64,000 nucleotides of DNA, taken from NCBI GenBank assembly GCA_938029215.1, contig CALHFG010000032.1:21515-85514 (forward strand), written 5' to 3'. Source of the DNA: an uncultured Acidimicrobiales bacterium. Its GTDB lineage: Bacteria > Actinomycetota > Acidimicrobiia > Acidimicrobiales > SZUA-35. The notes beneath the pieces were generated by a model. That model was not told the DNA's origin. It saw only the letters and a program-made list of their open reading frames with translations, and made no database searches. Shown here in pieces: positions 7,794-16,331 of the stretch. The stretch's first letter is position 1. Each line of letters opens with the position of its first letter. Both the position numbers and the translations under genes were made by a program.

Positions 7794-8795
7794 GTGAACC
7801 GAATCCTGCGAGTGCTGCTCGGGTCAGCCATCGTGTTGCTTGCCTCAGCGGGTCCGGTAGGCGCCGATCCAGCCGGCCCGACCGACTACCTCACCACCAT
7901 CGATGCGGTCGAGCCGATGACAGAGGCGATATCGGTTCGCATGATCGGTGGTGACAGCTTCTTTGAAATCACCCAACTCCAGCCGGTGCACATCCTGGTC
8001 AGCGGGTATCAGGGCGAGCCGTACCTTCGAATTCGGGCCAATGGTGTGGTGGAGGAAAACCGACTGGCCCCCACGACCTACCTCAACGAGGAACGCTACG
8101 GAGCCGGAGAGATCATTCCGGACTTCGCCGATGCCAAGGCCGACCCCGAATGGGTTCAGGTAGCGACCGGTGGGCGATACGCCTGGCACGACCATCGGTC
8201 CCATTGGATGAACGAAGCCAAGCCACCCGGGAAGGGACCCGGCGACACCATTCTGGAAGCGGTCATTCCCATCGTCGTCGACGGAACCGAAGTGCAGGTT
8301 TCGGTCTCGTCGGTTCTGCAGTCGGGCCCATCGCTGGCCCCGGCGCTTCTCGGAGCGGGTCTTGCAGCCGTACTGGTGACCTTGATGATTGCCGGTCGGC
8401 TGCCGGTGGTCGCAATCGCTCCTGTGTCGGTCGTGCTGCTGGCCGGGCTGGCAGCTACGTTCTCGGTTCCTGTGGAGACGGGGCCACCGATCACTCTGTG
8501 GGTCCCGCCCCTCGTCGCGATTGTCTGTCTCGTGGCAGCTGCGATCGTACGAGGTCGAGCCACCAGTCCGTTGCTGGAGGTCGGGCTGGTCTCTATCGCT
8601 GGGTTGCAGCTGCTTCTGTGGGCAGTGCTCGGTCGCGATGCTGTGGTTAAACCGATCCTGCCAACCGAGTTGCCATGGTCGGCTCATCGGTTCATTCTCG
8701 GCATGGCTATGGTCGTCGGAGTCGGTTTGATCGGTGCTGGTCTGAAACAGCTACAGGAAGCGTTTGCAGACGCTGTGCAGACTCAGCGCACGTAG
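7794..8795 (+). CDS. Exported polytopic membrane protein with His-rich motif, unknown function
   Basis: A 333-residue protein with a signal peptide (1-25), an extracytoplasmic domain (~26-175) and about five to six transmembrane helices (~180-325). The outer domain has a striking block YAWHDHRSHWM at ~129-139 and other conserved-looking stretches (TQLQPVHILVSGYQGEPYLRI, ENRLAPTTYLNEERYG). Several His and Asp in one short segment, next to SCO1, cupredoxin and cytochrome genes, suggest metal binding or a role in copper-protein assembly. That is inference from context; I cannot name the family. Start GTG 7794 has a TAGGCT box seven bases upstream. Confidence 0.55.
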   Translation: MNRILRVLLGSAIVLLASAGPVGADPAGPTDYLTTIDAVEPMTEAISVRMIGGDSFFEITQLQPVHILVSGYQGEPYLRIRANGVVEENRLAPTTYLNEERYGAGEIIPDFADAKADPEWVQVATGGRYAWHDHRSHWMNEAKPPGKGPGDTILEAVIPIVVDGTEVQVSVSSVLQSGPSLAPALLGAGLAAVLVTLMIAGRLPVVAIAPVSVVLLAGLAATFSVPVETGPPITLWVPPLVAIVCLVAAAIVRGRATSPLLEVGLVSIAGLQLLLWAVLGRDAVVKPILPTELPWSAHRFILGMAMVVGVGLIGAGLKQLQEAFADAVQTQRT

Positions 8796-8859
8796 TTCCC
8801 GAACTGGGCCTTCATCTGATCTAGGGTGGTGTTGAATCGCCCCACAGGAGGAGCCTTCG

Positions 8860-9414
8860 ATGACTGATGGAAATGCCCAAACCCCGCCGGGGTGGTACTA
8901 CGCCGCCGGCGATCCGCCCGGAACCCAGCGTTACTGGGATGGAACCCAATGGCAGGGTGGACCCCAGCCCGTGGCCGCTGGCGGTCCTGGAGCGATGGCC
9001 ACCGGAGCTCAGCTGGGTGGCCCGGGCGAGCGTCTGGTCGCCCGAATCATCGACATCTTGGTGCTCATCATTCCTGTCATCGTCGTGTCGGTGGCTCTCG
9101 GTCAGGGATTCGTGGCCAGCATCATTACGTTCCTGATCGCGGCGGGCTACGAGGTGTATCTGCTCGGCACCAAGGGCGCCACGATCGGTAAGTCCGTCAT
9201 GAGCCTCAAGGTCGTCAACGAGGACTACACCGACATCACCATGGAGACCGCCGTTCGCCGGTACGCCATCAACCTGGTCCAGATCGTTCCAGTCATTGGA
9301 CCGATCATCCAGCTGGTCGTTGGTCTTGCCACCATCGTCATGGTGTTCAGCGACAGCCGTCGCCAGGTTCCCTGGGACAAGATCGCAAAGACGTTGGTCA
9401 TCTCCACCAAGTAG
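8860..9414 (+). CDS. RDD family membrane protein with N-terminal DUF2510-like motif
   Basis: A 184-residue protein. The first ~40 residues contain PPGWYYAAGDPPGTQRYWDG, the DUF2510-like motif common in actinobacterial membrane proteins. From ~55 it has the RDD pattern: ERLVARIIDILVLIIPVIVV, a second helix with FLIAAGYEVYLLGTKGATIGKSVMSLKV, and a closing hydrophobic region. RDD proteins have mostly unknown functions; some act as ion antiporters or in membrane homeostasis. The start is supported by AGGAGGAG seven to eight bases upstream, an ordinary leadered site. A hairpin follows at 9419. Confidence 0.8.
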   Translation: MTDGNAQTPPGWYYAAGDPPGTQRYWDGTQWQGGPQPVAAGGPGAMATGAQLGGPGERLVARIIDILVLIIPVIVVSVALGQGFVASIITFLIAAGYEVYLLGTKGATIGKSVMSLKVVNEDYTDITMETAVRRYAINLVQIVPVIGPIIQLVVGLATIVMVFSDSRRQVPWDKIAKTLVISTK

Positions 9415-9418
9415 TTGC

Positions 9419-9434
9419 CGGGCTCTTGAGCCCG
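9419..9434. terminator. Hairpin between convergent RDD and sigma genes
   Basis: CGGGCT / AGCCCG with a four-base loop, five bases after the RDD stop and before the minus-strand sigma gene ends. A second perfect 9-bp stem (GGTCCCCGG / CCGGGGACC, 9451-9472) lies inside the last codons of the sigma gene. Together they may end transcription from both sides. No long T-run. Confidence 0.5.
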
Positions 9435-9442
9435 TTCAGAAC

Positions 9443-9973
9443 TTAGCGCTGGTCCCCGGATGCCCGGGGACCGGTGTCGTTTTGGGTCTCGGGTTCGGCG
9501 AGCAATGCCAGCAGATCCGTGCGGGCTCGGGCCACCCGTGAGCGGATCGTTCCGATCGGAACCCCCAGGAGGTCCGCGGTGTCAGCGTAGGAGAGTCCGG
9601 CCAGTTGGGTGAGCACCATGACCTCACGCCGATCCGGCGACAACTGTTCTAAGAGCAGGTCGTTGTCGACCATTCCGGTTCGCTCGGGCTCGGCGACGTC
9701 GGGGAGCTCAGCGGGACTGAGGCGGCGACGCCAGCGAGTCTTAGTCCTCACCGCATCGGCACAGGTGTTGCGAGCGATTCGCATCAGCCAAGCTCGCGCT
9801 GACCCATCGTTTCGGAAGTTGGGCAACGATCGTAGGGCCCGCACAAAGACCTCTTGGGCCAGGTCTTCGGCGTTATCGGTGTCTCCGAGGTGCCGGCACA
9901 TGTCGATCACCGACTGTTGGGACGCGCGAATGAACGCCTCGGTGGCGGCTCTATCGCCGTCGCGAGCCCGCAA
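9443..9973 (-). CDS. ECF-type RNA polymerase sigma factor
   Basis: A 176-residue sigma-70 family factor with only regions 2 and 4. Region 2 includes DNAEDLAQEVFVRALRSLPNF and ARAWLMRIARNTCADAVR (core binding and -10 recognition). Region 4 is LSPDRREVMVLTQLAGLSYADTADLLGVP followed by GTIRSRVARAR (helix-turn-helix for -35). The only usual start in the frame is TTG 9973; the frame stays open for 16 more codons upstream (reading ...DDWTSLA), which resemble sigma N-termini, so the start is uncertain. A putative zinc-binding anti-sigma gene is divergent at 10053 rather than cotranscribed. Regulon not readable. Confidence 0.9.
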   Translation of the reverse strand: MRARDGDRAATEAFIRASQQSVIDMCRHLGDTDNAEDLAQEVFVRALRSLPNFRNDGSARAWLMRIARNTCADAVRTKTRWRRRLSPAELPDVAEPERTGMVDNDLLLEQLSPDRREVMVLTQLAGLSYADTADLLGVPIGTIRSRVARARTDLLALLAEPETQNDTGPRASGDQR

Positions 9974-10052
9974 TGCCAGGGATGTCCAATCGTCGATCTT
10001 GCCATGTTGCCACGACGGGAACTAAACGTCACCCCGAGCCGACAAAGTGGTC

Positions 10053-10673
10053 ATGGAGTGTTCTCAAGCTCAGGCATGGATCTCAGCCCGGATCGACGGC
10101 GAGGCCGTCGAGCAGCCCGATCTTCTTGCCAAGCACATGGAAACCTGTCCTGTCTGTCCCGAGTTCGAAGGCGCATCGCACCGTCTCAAGCGCACGATGG
10201 CGTTTCGCCCTGTGCGGTCCGAACCGATCGATTTGGCTCCGCTGGTTCTGGCCCGGGTCGGTGTGCCGAATCTTGGTCGAGGCGAGTGGCGGCGCACGCT
10301 GCTCGGTGCCGCCGGACTGACCCTTCTCCTGCTCGCGATCCCGGGTGTGCTCTTTGGGAGCACAATGCTCGGGGCCGAGCTTGGTTCGACCGATCACAGC
10401 GGCCGTCACCTGGGTGCGTTCAGCGCGGCGTTGGCGTTCGGGTTTGTTTACGCCGCCTGGCGACCGGAGCGAGCCATTGGATTGGTGCCACTCACCTCCG
10501 CCCTTGGCGCCCTCATTCTTCTCACCGGAGTCATCGATATGGCGCGCGGTAACTCAACCGGACTCGCCGAGGCAAGTCACCTTCTCGAACTCACCGGCGT
10601 GGCTTTGATCTGGGCCATGTCCAGGCATCCGTGGCCAGCGGGAGCACAACCGCTGCGCCCAGCAAGAGCCTGA
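10053..10673 (+). CDS. Putative zinc-binding anti-sigma factor, membrane-bound
   Basis: A 206-residue protein with an N-terminal anti-sigma-type zinc motif: Cys near residue 3 and KHMETCPVC at ~28-36 (HxxxCxxC), as in ZAS-domain anti-sigma factors. A linker follows (~45-85), then about five transmembrane helices (RTLLGAAGLTLLLLAIPGVLF, HLGAFSAALAFGFVYAAW and others). It probably holds the adjacent ECF factor until a membrane or redox signal arrives. Start ATG 10053 is preferred, GTG 10047 being possible. It is divergent from the sigma gene with an ~80-base shared promoter region. Confidence 0.7.
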   Translation: MECSQAQAWISARIDGEAVEQPDLLAKHMETCPVCPEFEGASHRLKRTMAFRPVRSEPIDLAPLVLARVGVPNLGRGEWRRTLLGAAGLTLLLLAIPGVLFGSTMLGAELGSTDHSGRHLGAFSAALAFGFVYAAWRPERAIGLVPLTSALGALILLTGVIDMARGNSTGLAEASHLLELTGVALIWAMSRHPWPAGAQPLRPARA

Positions 10674-10674
10674 C

Positions 10675-11415
10675 CTAGCTCAGCTCTTCCGGCACGTCGC
10701 CAACGACGGTCAGAACCTCGGACAGATCTTTTCGTTTGATGTCGGGAACGAGTACTCCCTCGAGCGGGTAGCCGATTGGGAAGAGGACAAAGGGTCGCTC
10801 GTTGGCTGGTCGGCCGAGCAGTTTGGTGAGAAATGCCATAGGGCTCGGCGTGTGGGTGAGGGTTGTCAGGCCCATCGTGTGTAACGCGGTAATGAACAGG
10901 CCGGCGGCGATCCCACAGCCTTCCTTGACGTAGTAGTTGTGGCCCTTGGTGCCGTCGTCGCTCAGGCGGTACCGCTCCTCGAATAGAACCACGATCCACG
11001 GCGCGATCTCTAGGAATTCTTTGTGGTGATCGGTACCCAGTGGGGCCAGCGCCGATTGCCACTCTTCGTTCATGCGATTTTCGAGGTAGTTCGTGCGCTC
11101 CTCTTCCTCGGCCGCGACCCTGATCTGGCGTTTGATCTCGGGATCGGCGATCGCCACGAACCTCCAGGGCTGCTGGTGAGCTCCGGATGGGGCGGTCGAT
11201 GCAGCCGAAACGGCCGTTTCAATCAGCTGACGAGGGACCGGTTCATCCGACAGCATTCGGACCGAACGGCGCTTGTCCATACGGGCATAGAAGTCGTCAG
11301 CGGCGGCCTGCATCTGGTCAGGAGTGAGCCGTTGGAATTCCAGTTCGATGTACGGGTAGTCCTTGGCCAGTTGCGGCGAAGGGTACGGGTGCTTGTACAG
11401 CGAATCGTCGCGCAT
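10675..11415 (-). CDS. Nitroreductase-family flavoprotein, iodotyrosine deiodinase-like
   Basis: A 246-residue FMN-dependent nitroreductase-fold protein. The phosphate-binding segment RRSVRMLSDEPV (~49-60) and TAPSGAHQQPWRFVAI (~74-89) are very close to the pattern of iodotyrosine deiodinase (IYD). In the lid, Glu106, Tyr110 and Lys132 sit where human IYD binds the amino acid zwitterion, with one residue inserted. This suggests reductive dehalogenation of a halotyrosine or a related substrate. It lies seven bases after an acyl-CoA dehydrogenase gene on the same strand, so they are likely cotranscribed. Other nitroreductase activities remain possible. Confidence 0.8.
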   Translation of the reverse strand: MRDDSLYKHPYPSPQLAKDYPYIELEFQRLTPDQMQAAADDFYARMDKRRSVRMLSDEPVPRQLIETAVSAASTAPSGAHQQPWRFVAIADPEIKRQIRVAAEEEERTNYLENRMNEEWQSALAPLGTDHHKEFLEIAPWIVVLFEERYRLSDDGTKGHNYYVKEGCGIAAGLFITALHTMGLTTLTHTPSPMAFLTKLLGRPANERPFVLFPIGYPLEGVLVPDIKRKDLSEVLTVVGDVPEELS

Positions 11416-11422
11416 CGGTTGG

Positions 11423-12574
11423 CTACGCCACGATCTGTCGGCCGATAATTTCCTTCATTATCTCGTTGGTGCCGCCATAGATCTTTTGCACACGAGCGTC
11501 CCGCCAGGCCCGCGCCACCGGATACTCCTCCATGTATCCATACCCGCCGTGAAGTTGTAGACATCGATCGGTGACGTCGCATTCGAGACGTGTGGTCCAC
11601 CACTTGGCTTCGGCCGCGTCTTCGGCGGTGAGTTCGCCCGCAAGGTACGCCTCGGTTTGCCGGTCGAGGAAAACTTGCGCGATGTCGAGTTCGGTCTGCA
11701 TCTCAGCCAACTCGAATTTGGTGTTCTGGAAGCCGGAGATCGGCTGGCCGAACGCGGTTCGATCCTTGACGTAGTCGACGGTCCAACCGAATACCGCCCG
11801 GGCGTGGGCAACTGCGCTGATCGCCAGACTCAACCGCTCGCGTGGCAGATTTCGTACTAGTCCAAAGAAGCCCTCCCCCTCGTTTCCAAGGAGGTTCTCT
11901 GCGGGCACACGAACATCGCTAAAGAACAGTTCTGCGGTGTCCTGAGCATGCATTCCGATCTTCTCGAGGTTTCGGCCGCGGGTGAAACCTTCCATACCTT
12001 CTTCCACGACGAGCAAACTCATGCCTCGGTGCTTCTGGGTGGGGTCGGTCTTGGCGGCAACGATCACCAGCGAAGAGTTGATTCCGTTGGTAATAAACGT
12101 CTTTGAACCATTGAGAATGTAGGTGTCGCCGTCTCTGATCGCGGTCGTGCCGATTCCAGCCAGATCTGAACCGGTCCCGGGCTCGGTCATAGCGATCGCG
12201 GCCATCGAGTCGCCCGAGCACATGCCCGGGAGCCAGCGGGCCTTCTGATCGTCGTTCGCCATGTCGGTGAAGTAGGGCATGCAGATGTCGTTGTGGAGCG
12301 TGATACACATGCCGCTTGCCATGACGCCGGCTCGTTGGATCTCCTCGTTGAACACCACGTTGAAACGCCAGTCTTCTACCCCGCCGCCTCCGAAACGTTC
12401 ATCGACCTCGATGCCGAGAAATCCCATGTCGCCGGCCTTCTTAAACATCTCGACGTCGACGACGCCAGCCTGTTCCCATCGGTCAGCATGCGGCACGATC
12501 TCGGCTTCGATAAACGCCCGTGCACTCTGGCGAAACTGCTCATGGTCGTCAGCAAAAAGGGTGCGCTTCAGCAT
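11423..12574 (-). CDS. Acyl-CoA dehydrogenase
   Basis: A 383-residue acyl-CoA dehydrogenase of the usual length. Seen in order: an N-terminal helical domain, the middle domain with AIAMTEPGTGSDLAGI and the flavin-binding ITNG region, and the C-terminal domain with RLSLAISAVAHARAVFGWT and HGGYGYMEEYPVARAWRD, where a Glu in MEEYPV is a likely catalytic base, ending in KIYGGTNEIMKEIIGR. It oxidises an acyl-CoA to the 2-enoyl-CoA, passing electrons to ETF. Chain length cannot be inferred. It is first in a minus-strand pair with the IYD-like gene. Confidence 0.93.
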   Translation of the reverse strand: MLKRTLFADDHEQFRQSARAFIEAEIVPHADRWEQAGVVDVEMFKKAGDMGFLGIEVDERFGGGGVEDWRFNVVFNEEIQRAGVMASGMCITLHNDICMPYFTDMANDDQKARWLPGMCSGDSMAAIAMTEPGTGSDLAGIGTTAIRDGDTYILNGSKTFITNGINSSLVIVAAKTDPTQKHRGMSLLVVEEGMEGFTRGRNLEKIGMHAQDTAELFFSDVRVPAENLLGNEGEGFFGLVRNLPRERLSLAISAVAHARAVFGWTVDYVKDRTAFGQPISGFQNTKFELAEMQTELDIAQVFLDRQTEAYLAGELTAEDAAEAKWWTTRLECDVTDRCLQLHGGYGYMEEYPVARAWRDARVQKIYGGTNEIMKEIIGRQIVA

Positions 12575-12580
12575 GGGGCA

Positions 12581-12586
12581 ACAGTA
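12581..12586 (-). promoter_or_regulatory. Candidate -10 box of acyl-CoA dehydrogenase
   Basis: TACTGT six bases before ATG 12574, consistent with a leaderless mRNA starting at the A of ATG. Confidence 0.45.
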
Positions 12587-12691
12587 TCGAACCGTGGTCG
12601 AGTTCGACGATTCTGGTCAGCCAACGCGATTTGGGGTGAATGGGGGAGTGCGCCGGGGTCGAGGCATCCAACGCCTACCATTACCCCTGCT

Positions 12692-13399
12692 ATGACTAGG
12701 CGCCGCGATTCTGCCGAGGGGTTCCTCAAGACTCCGCACGCGGCTCTTGTCCTTGCCGGTGGCAGTCAACCGACCGCACACCAATTCGACCTGCTCAAGC
12801 GGAGCGCAACCCTGCCCGTGCGGGTGATCGCCGCCGATAGCGGCGCAGACCACGCCAACGCGCTCGGTGTTGAGATCGACCTCGCGATCGGCGACTTCGA
12901 CTCGGTGTCCGATGCCACCCAGAGTTGGCTTCATCGTGGCGACTGCGAGATCCGAAGCTACCCACCCGACAAAGACCAGAGCGATCTCGAACTCGCACTC
13001 GGGGCAGCCCTGGAGACCGCGCCACAGTCGCTTTGTGTTCTGGGAATCGGTGGCGGCCGCCCCGATCATTTTCTGATGAACACCGTGATTCTTGCCGATG
13101 ATCGTTGGGCGAGCGTCGACGTTGAGGCGCTTGCCGACGATTGCCTGATCACCGTTGTTCGAACCGGTGTCACCATTTATGGCGAACCTGGCTCGGTCGT
13201 ATCGATTCTGCCCATTTCCGGTCCGGCGTCGGTCAGCACAGTGGGTCTGCTGTATCCGCTCGATGCCGAAGAGTTGTCTCCCACCTCCGCCCGGGGGCTG
13301 AGCAACGTCATGGCCTACTCCGAGGCTGTCGTCAGCGTCGAGGACGGCACGGTCCTGGTCATGCAGCCAGGTCTTGGGCGGCTAGGGGTGACCGAGTGA
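12692..13399 (+). CDS. Thiamine pyrophosphokinase-like protein
   Basis: A 235-residue thiamin diphosphokinase family protein. The catalytic-domain motifs are present in order: AADSGADHANALG, IGDFDSV, PPDKDQSDLELAL and GIGGGRPDH, followed by a beta-rich C-terminal part (GEPGSVVSILPISG) that binds thiamine in the family. It would transfer pyrophosphate from ATP to thiamine. The ORF track begins far upstream at 12293; ATG 12692 gives the family length and avoids overlap with the divergent acyl-CoA dehydrogenase gene. It overlaps the LCP gene by four bases (GTGA), an operon with envelope genes. Confidence 0.88.
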   Translation: MTRRRDSAEGFLKTPHAALVLAGGSQPTAHQFDLLKRSATLPVRVIAADSGADHANALGVEIDLAIGDFDSVSDATQSWLHRGDCEIRSYPPDKDQSDLELALGAALETAPQSLCVLGIGGGRPDHFLMNTVILADDRWASVDVEALADDCLITVVRTGVTIYGEPGSVVSILPISGPASVSTVGLLYPLDAEELSPTSARGLSNVMAYSEAVVSVEDGTVLVMQPGLGRLGVTE

Positions 13400-14916
13400 C
13401 CTCGACCCCTGAGCGCCTGTCGCGCAAAGAGCGCCGAGCGCAGAAGAAGGCGAACCGTCGTACGTGGCCACAACGGTTGGTCATTGCCGTCAACGTTCTC
13501 GGGATCTTTGCTGCTTTGACCGCCGCATATTTCATCAGGAACAGTTTTGGCCGGATCGAGTCGATCGACCGAGTCGAACTGGCCGGCAATCTGACGCCGC
13601 TTTCGGACAACGCCGAACCTGGCCAACGAGTCTTGAACGTCCTGCTGGTGGGATCGGACTCCTCAGCCGGACTCGACCCCGATGATCCGATCAACACCGA
13701 TCGGCAAGGGGAACGGAACGGCGATGTGATCATCATCGCTCATATCGACGAGCGCGATGGAACCGCCGCGCTGTTGTCGATCCCTCGCGATCTTTGGGTT
13801 CCCATCGCGGGGCGAGACCGAGAGGCAAAGATCAACAGCGCCTTTTCGGTGGGTGGCCCTGCCATGTTGATCGACACGATCGAACAGAACTTCGATATTC
13901 CCATCAACCACTACGTGAACGTGGACTTCGCGGGTTTTCAGGGCCTGGTCGATGCGCTTGGGGAAGTCAACGTTTGGTTCGAACAACCGGCTCGTGATTG
14001 GAACACCCGAACCAACTCGTCCCAAACCGGATTCCAAATGCTCGAGCGAGGATGTCAGGCGCTCGATGGTCACACCGCTCTGGCATATGTGCGCTCGCGC
14101 TATTACCAGACGCAGAACGACGATGGAACGTGGGAAGGCGGCATTGCCGAGGCCAGCGACCTCAACCGAATCAAGCGGCAGCAGGACTTCCTTCGTCAGG
14201 TTGCGGTTCAGGCGATCGCATCGGGGTCGAGAAACCCGTTCGTGTTCAACGGCCTGGTCGATGCAGCGGTGGAGCACGTGACGCTCGACCAAGAACTCAG
14301 CCCCGCCCTGCTGCTCGACATCGGCACGGCCTTCCGTGACTTCGATAGCGACAACCTGCAGGTCTACAGCCTGCCGTCTCGGTTTGACTGGGTTGGTTCC
14401 GCCAGTGTGCTCTTCGTCGAAGAGGAACCGGCAGCCCCACTGTTTGAGCTCTACCGAGGAGCGAGCGCAAACGATCCCCGCACGGTCAATGCAGAGATTG
14501 CGTATTCGTCGGAACGAGCCTCAGAATCTGAGGCGATGCGGGCCCAGTTGTTGAGCGCCGGCTTTGCCGACGTTCCGGCCAATCCGGCCCCGTTGGAACA
14601 TGCCGGTATCGAGATACGGCATGGCGCGAGCGCACGCGATGCCGCACAGGTGGTAGCGGCTTCCTTGGGCGAGCCGGCGGTACTGGTCGAGGTGTCTGGA
14701 CTCCCTGGTCGCACGGTAATCGTGGCGCTGGGCTCGGGGGACGTGGCCAACGGCACACCGGGTACGACCGTGCCTCAGGATGATGGGGATTTGAAGGAAA
14801 CGCCCGCCGTTTCAGTAGATCCGGATAGCGACGGTGATGTTGGGTCCGGCCAGCCGGCAGAAAATACCTCGGAGAAGCCCCAAACGGGGTTTAGTGAGGC
14901 TACTTGTGGCCGATAA
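13396..14916 (+). CDS. LytR-CpsA-Psr (LCP) family cell-wall glycopolymer ligase
   Basis: A 506-residue protein starting at GTG 13396 (the track start at 13141 is too early). A basic cytoplasmic tail precedes one transmembrane helix at ~28-47. The LCP catalytic domain follows: NVLLVGSDSSAG, GDVIIIAHID, ALLSIPRDLWVPI, KINSAFSVGGP and HTALAYVRSRYY hold the Asp/Arg residues that bind the polyprenyl pyrophosphate and Mg. A LytR_C-like domain lies at ~350-450, then a Thr/Pro/Asp-rich tail. LCP enzymes transfer glycopolymers from lipid carriers to peptidoglycan. Nearby sugar-nucleotide and glycosyltransferase genes fit that job. Confidence 0.92.
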   Translation: MTSTPERLSRKERRAQKKANRRTWPQRLVIAVNVLGIFAALTAAYFIRNSFGRIESIDRVELAGNLTPLSDNAEPGQRVLNVLLVGSDSSAGLDPDDPINTDRQGERNGDVIIIAHIDERDGTAALLSIPRDLWVPIAGRDREAKINSAFSVGGPAMLIDTIEQNFDIPINHYVNVDFAGFQGLVDALGEVNVWFEQPARDWNTRTNSSQTGFQMLERGCQALDGHTALAYVRSRYYQTQNDDGTWEGGIAEASDLNRIKRQQDFLRQVAVQAIASGSRNPFVFNGLVDAAVEHVTLDQELSPALLLDIGTAFRDFDSDNLQVYSLPSRFDWVGSASVLFVEEEPAAPLFELYRGASANDPRTVNAEIAYSSERASESEAMRAQLLSAGFADVPANPAPLEHAGIEIRHGASARDAAQVVAASLGEPAVLVEVSGLPGRTVIVALGSGDVANGTPGTTVPQDDGDLKETPAVSVDPDSDGDVGSGQPAENTSEKPQTGFSEATCGR

Positions 14917-15045
14917 GAGTTCTACGGGCGCGTAGTGGCCACGGACGGTCCCCATTTCGGGTAAGTCCGCCCACCTAAGCCCCCGTGCTCACCATCGCTA
15001 GCCTGCAAGGGTTGGCGGGAACCTTGGAACTCACGGAGAACCACA

Positions 15046-16323
15046 GTGGCAACCATTGCTGTAATCGGAACCGGATATGTAGGCCTGACAACGGGGGCTT
15101 GCTTTGCCTATCTCGGTCACGACGTCATCTGCGCGGACATTGATCCAGACAAGATTGAACGCCTCAAGAACGGTGAGATCCCGATCGTTGAAGAAGGGCT
15201 CGACCGCGTGGTCGCTGAAGCTCTGGCGTCAGGCAAGATTCGGTTTGTGCTTGGTGCCACCAATGCCAGTGAGCACGCCGAGTTTCATTATCTGTGCGTC
15301 CCGACCCCACAGGGTGCCGACGGCTCTGCCGATCTGAGCTACCTCGAGGCTGCCGCCGCCGAAATTGGACCCACGCTGCCCAAGAACAGTGTTGTGGTGA
15401 ACAAGTCCACGGTGCCGGTTGGATCCACCGAGGTCGTCGCTCAACATCTCGATCGCCCCGACGTGAGAGTTGTTTCGAATCCAGAGTTCCTCCGGGAGGG
15501 CACTGCGGTTCAGGACTTCCTCAATCCAGATCGGGTGGTCATCGGAGCGAGCGACCAGGAAGCCGCCATCCGAGTCGCGGCTCTCTACAGCAAGGTTCGG
15601 GCCCCGATCATGGTGACCGACCCCGTTTCCGCCGAGACAATCAAGTACGCCAGCAATGCCTTCCTGGCAACCAAGCTGAGCTTTGTCAACGCCATCGCAA
15701 CCCTATGCGAGCACGTTGGCGCCGACGTCAACGACGTAACGCTCGGGATGGGCTACGACAAGCGCATTGGCAAAGAGTTCCTCAAGCCGGGACCGGGCTG
15801 GGGTGGCAGCTGTTTCCCCAAGGACGTCGCCGCACTGGCCAAGATCTCTGAGGACTATGGATACGAATTCACTCTCCTTCGTGAAGTGTTGAGCGTGAAT
15901 CAAGACCAATTCCAACGCACTGCTCAGAAGGTGCTCGACGCCCTCGGTGGCGACATTCAAGAGAAGAAGGTTGCGGCCTGGGGTCTCACCTTCAAGGCGG
16001 GCACCGACGATCTGCGCGAATCGCCCGCCATTGAGGTGCTGCAGCGTCTCAGCGGCGCTGGTGCTCAGATTGTTGCCTACGACCCGGCCATCCCGACCAA
16101 CATCGATCAGCTACCGCACGTCAACGTGGTGTCGGACCCTCTGGTTGCCGCCAAGGATGCTGACGTTCTTGTGGTGCTCACCGAGTGGCCCGAGTTTAAG
16201 TACGTCGATTTCGACCAGCTGGCCGATCAGATGCGGGGTCGGATCGTGGTGGACGGTCGCAATCTCCTGGATCGTTCCATCCTTAAGCGTCGTAGCTTCG
16301 ACGTCATCGGCATCGGTCGCTAG
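15046..16323 (+). CDS. ugd: UDP-glucose 6-dehydrogenase
   Basis: A 425-residue UDP-glucose/GDP-mannose dehydrogenase family protein. The N-terminal Rossmann motif is [12 protein letters not shown] (~6-17), the central dimer helix contains [21 protein letters not shown], the catalytic cysteine is in [10 protein letters not shown] near residue 256, and the C-terminal UDP-binding domain has [20 protein letters not shown]. It oxidises UDP-glucose to UDP-glucuronate with two NAD+. Start GTG 15046 follows a GGAGAA site. The UDP-glucuronate decarboxylase gene follows eight bases later, so the product should go to UDP-xylose. The gap upstream (14917-15045) holds a possible promoter box TAGCCT at 14999 and little else. 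Confidence 0.93.
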   Translation: MATIAVIGTGYVGLTTGACFAYLGHDVICADIDPDKIERLKNGEIPIVEEGLDRVVAEALASGKIRFVLGATNASEHAEFHYLCVPTPQGADGSADLSYLEAAAAEIGPTLPKNSVVVNKSTVPVGSTEVVAQHLDRPDVRVVSNPEFLREGTAVQDFLNPDRVVIGASDQEAAIRVAALYSKVRAPIMVTDPVSAETIKYASNAFLATKLSFVNAIATLCEHVGADVNDVTLGMGYDKRIGKEFLKPGPGWGGSCFPKDVAALAKISEDYGYEFTLLREVLSVNQDQFQRTAQKVLDALGGDIQEKKVAAWGLTFKAGTDDLRESPAIEVLQRLSGAGAQIVAYDPAIPTNIDQLPHVNVVSDPLVAAKDADVLVVLTEWPEFKYVDFDQLADQMRGRIVVDGRNLLDRSILKRRSFDVIGIGR

Positions 16324-16331
16324 GACAACCT

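Noticed and set aside
12293-12691. Upstream extension of the thiamine pyrophosphokinase ORF
   Set aside because: It overlaps the divergent acyl-CoA dehydrogenase gene and adds no family sequence; ATG 12692 fits the family length.
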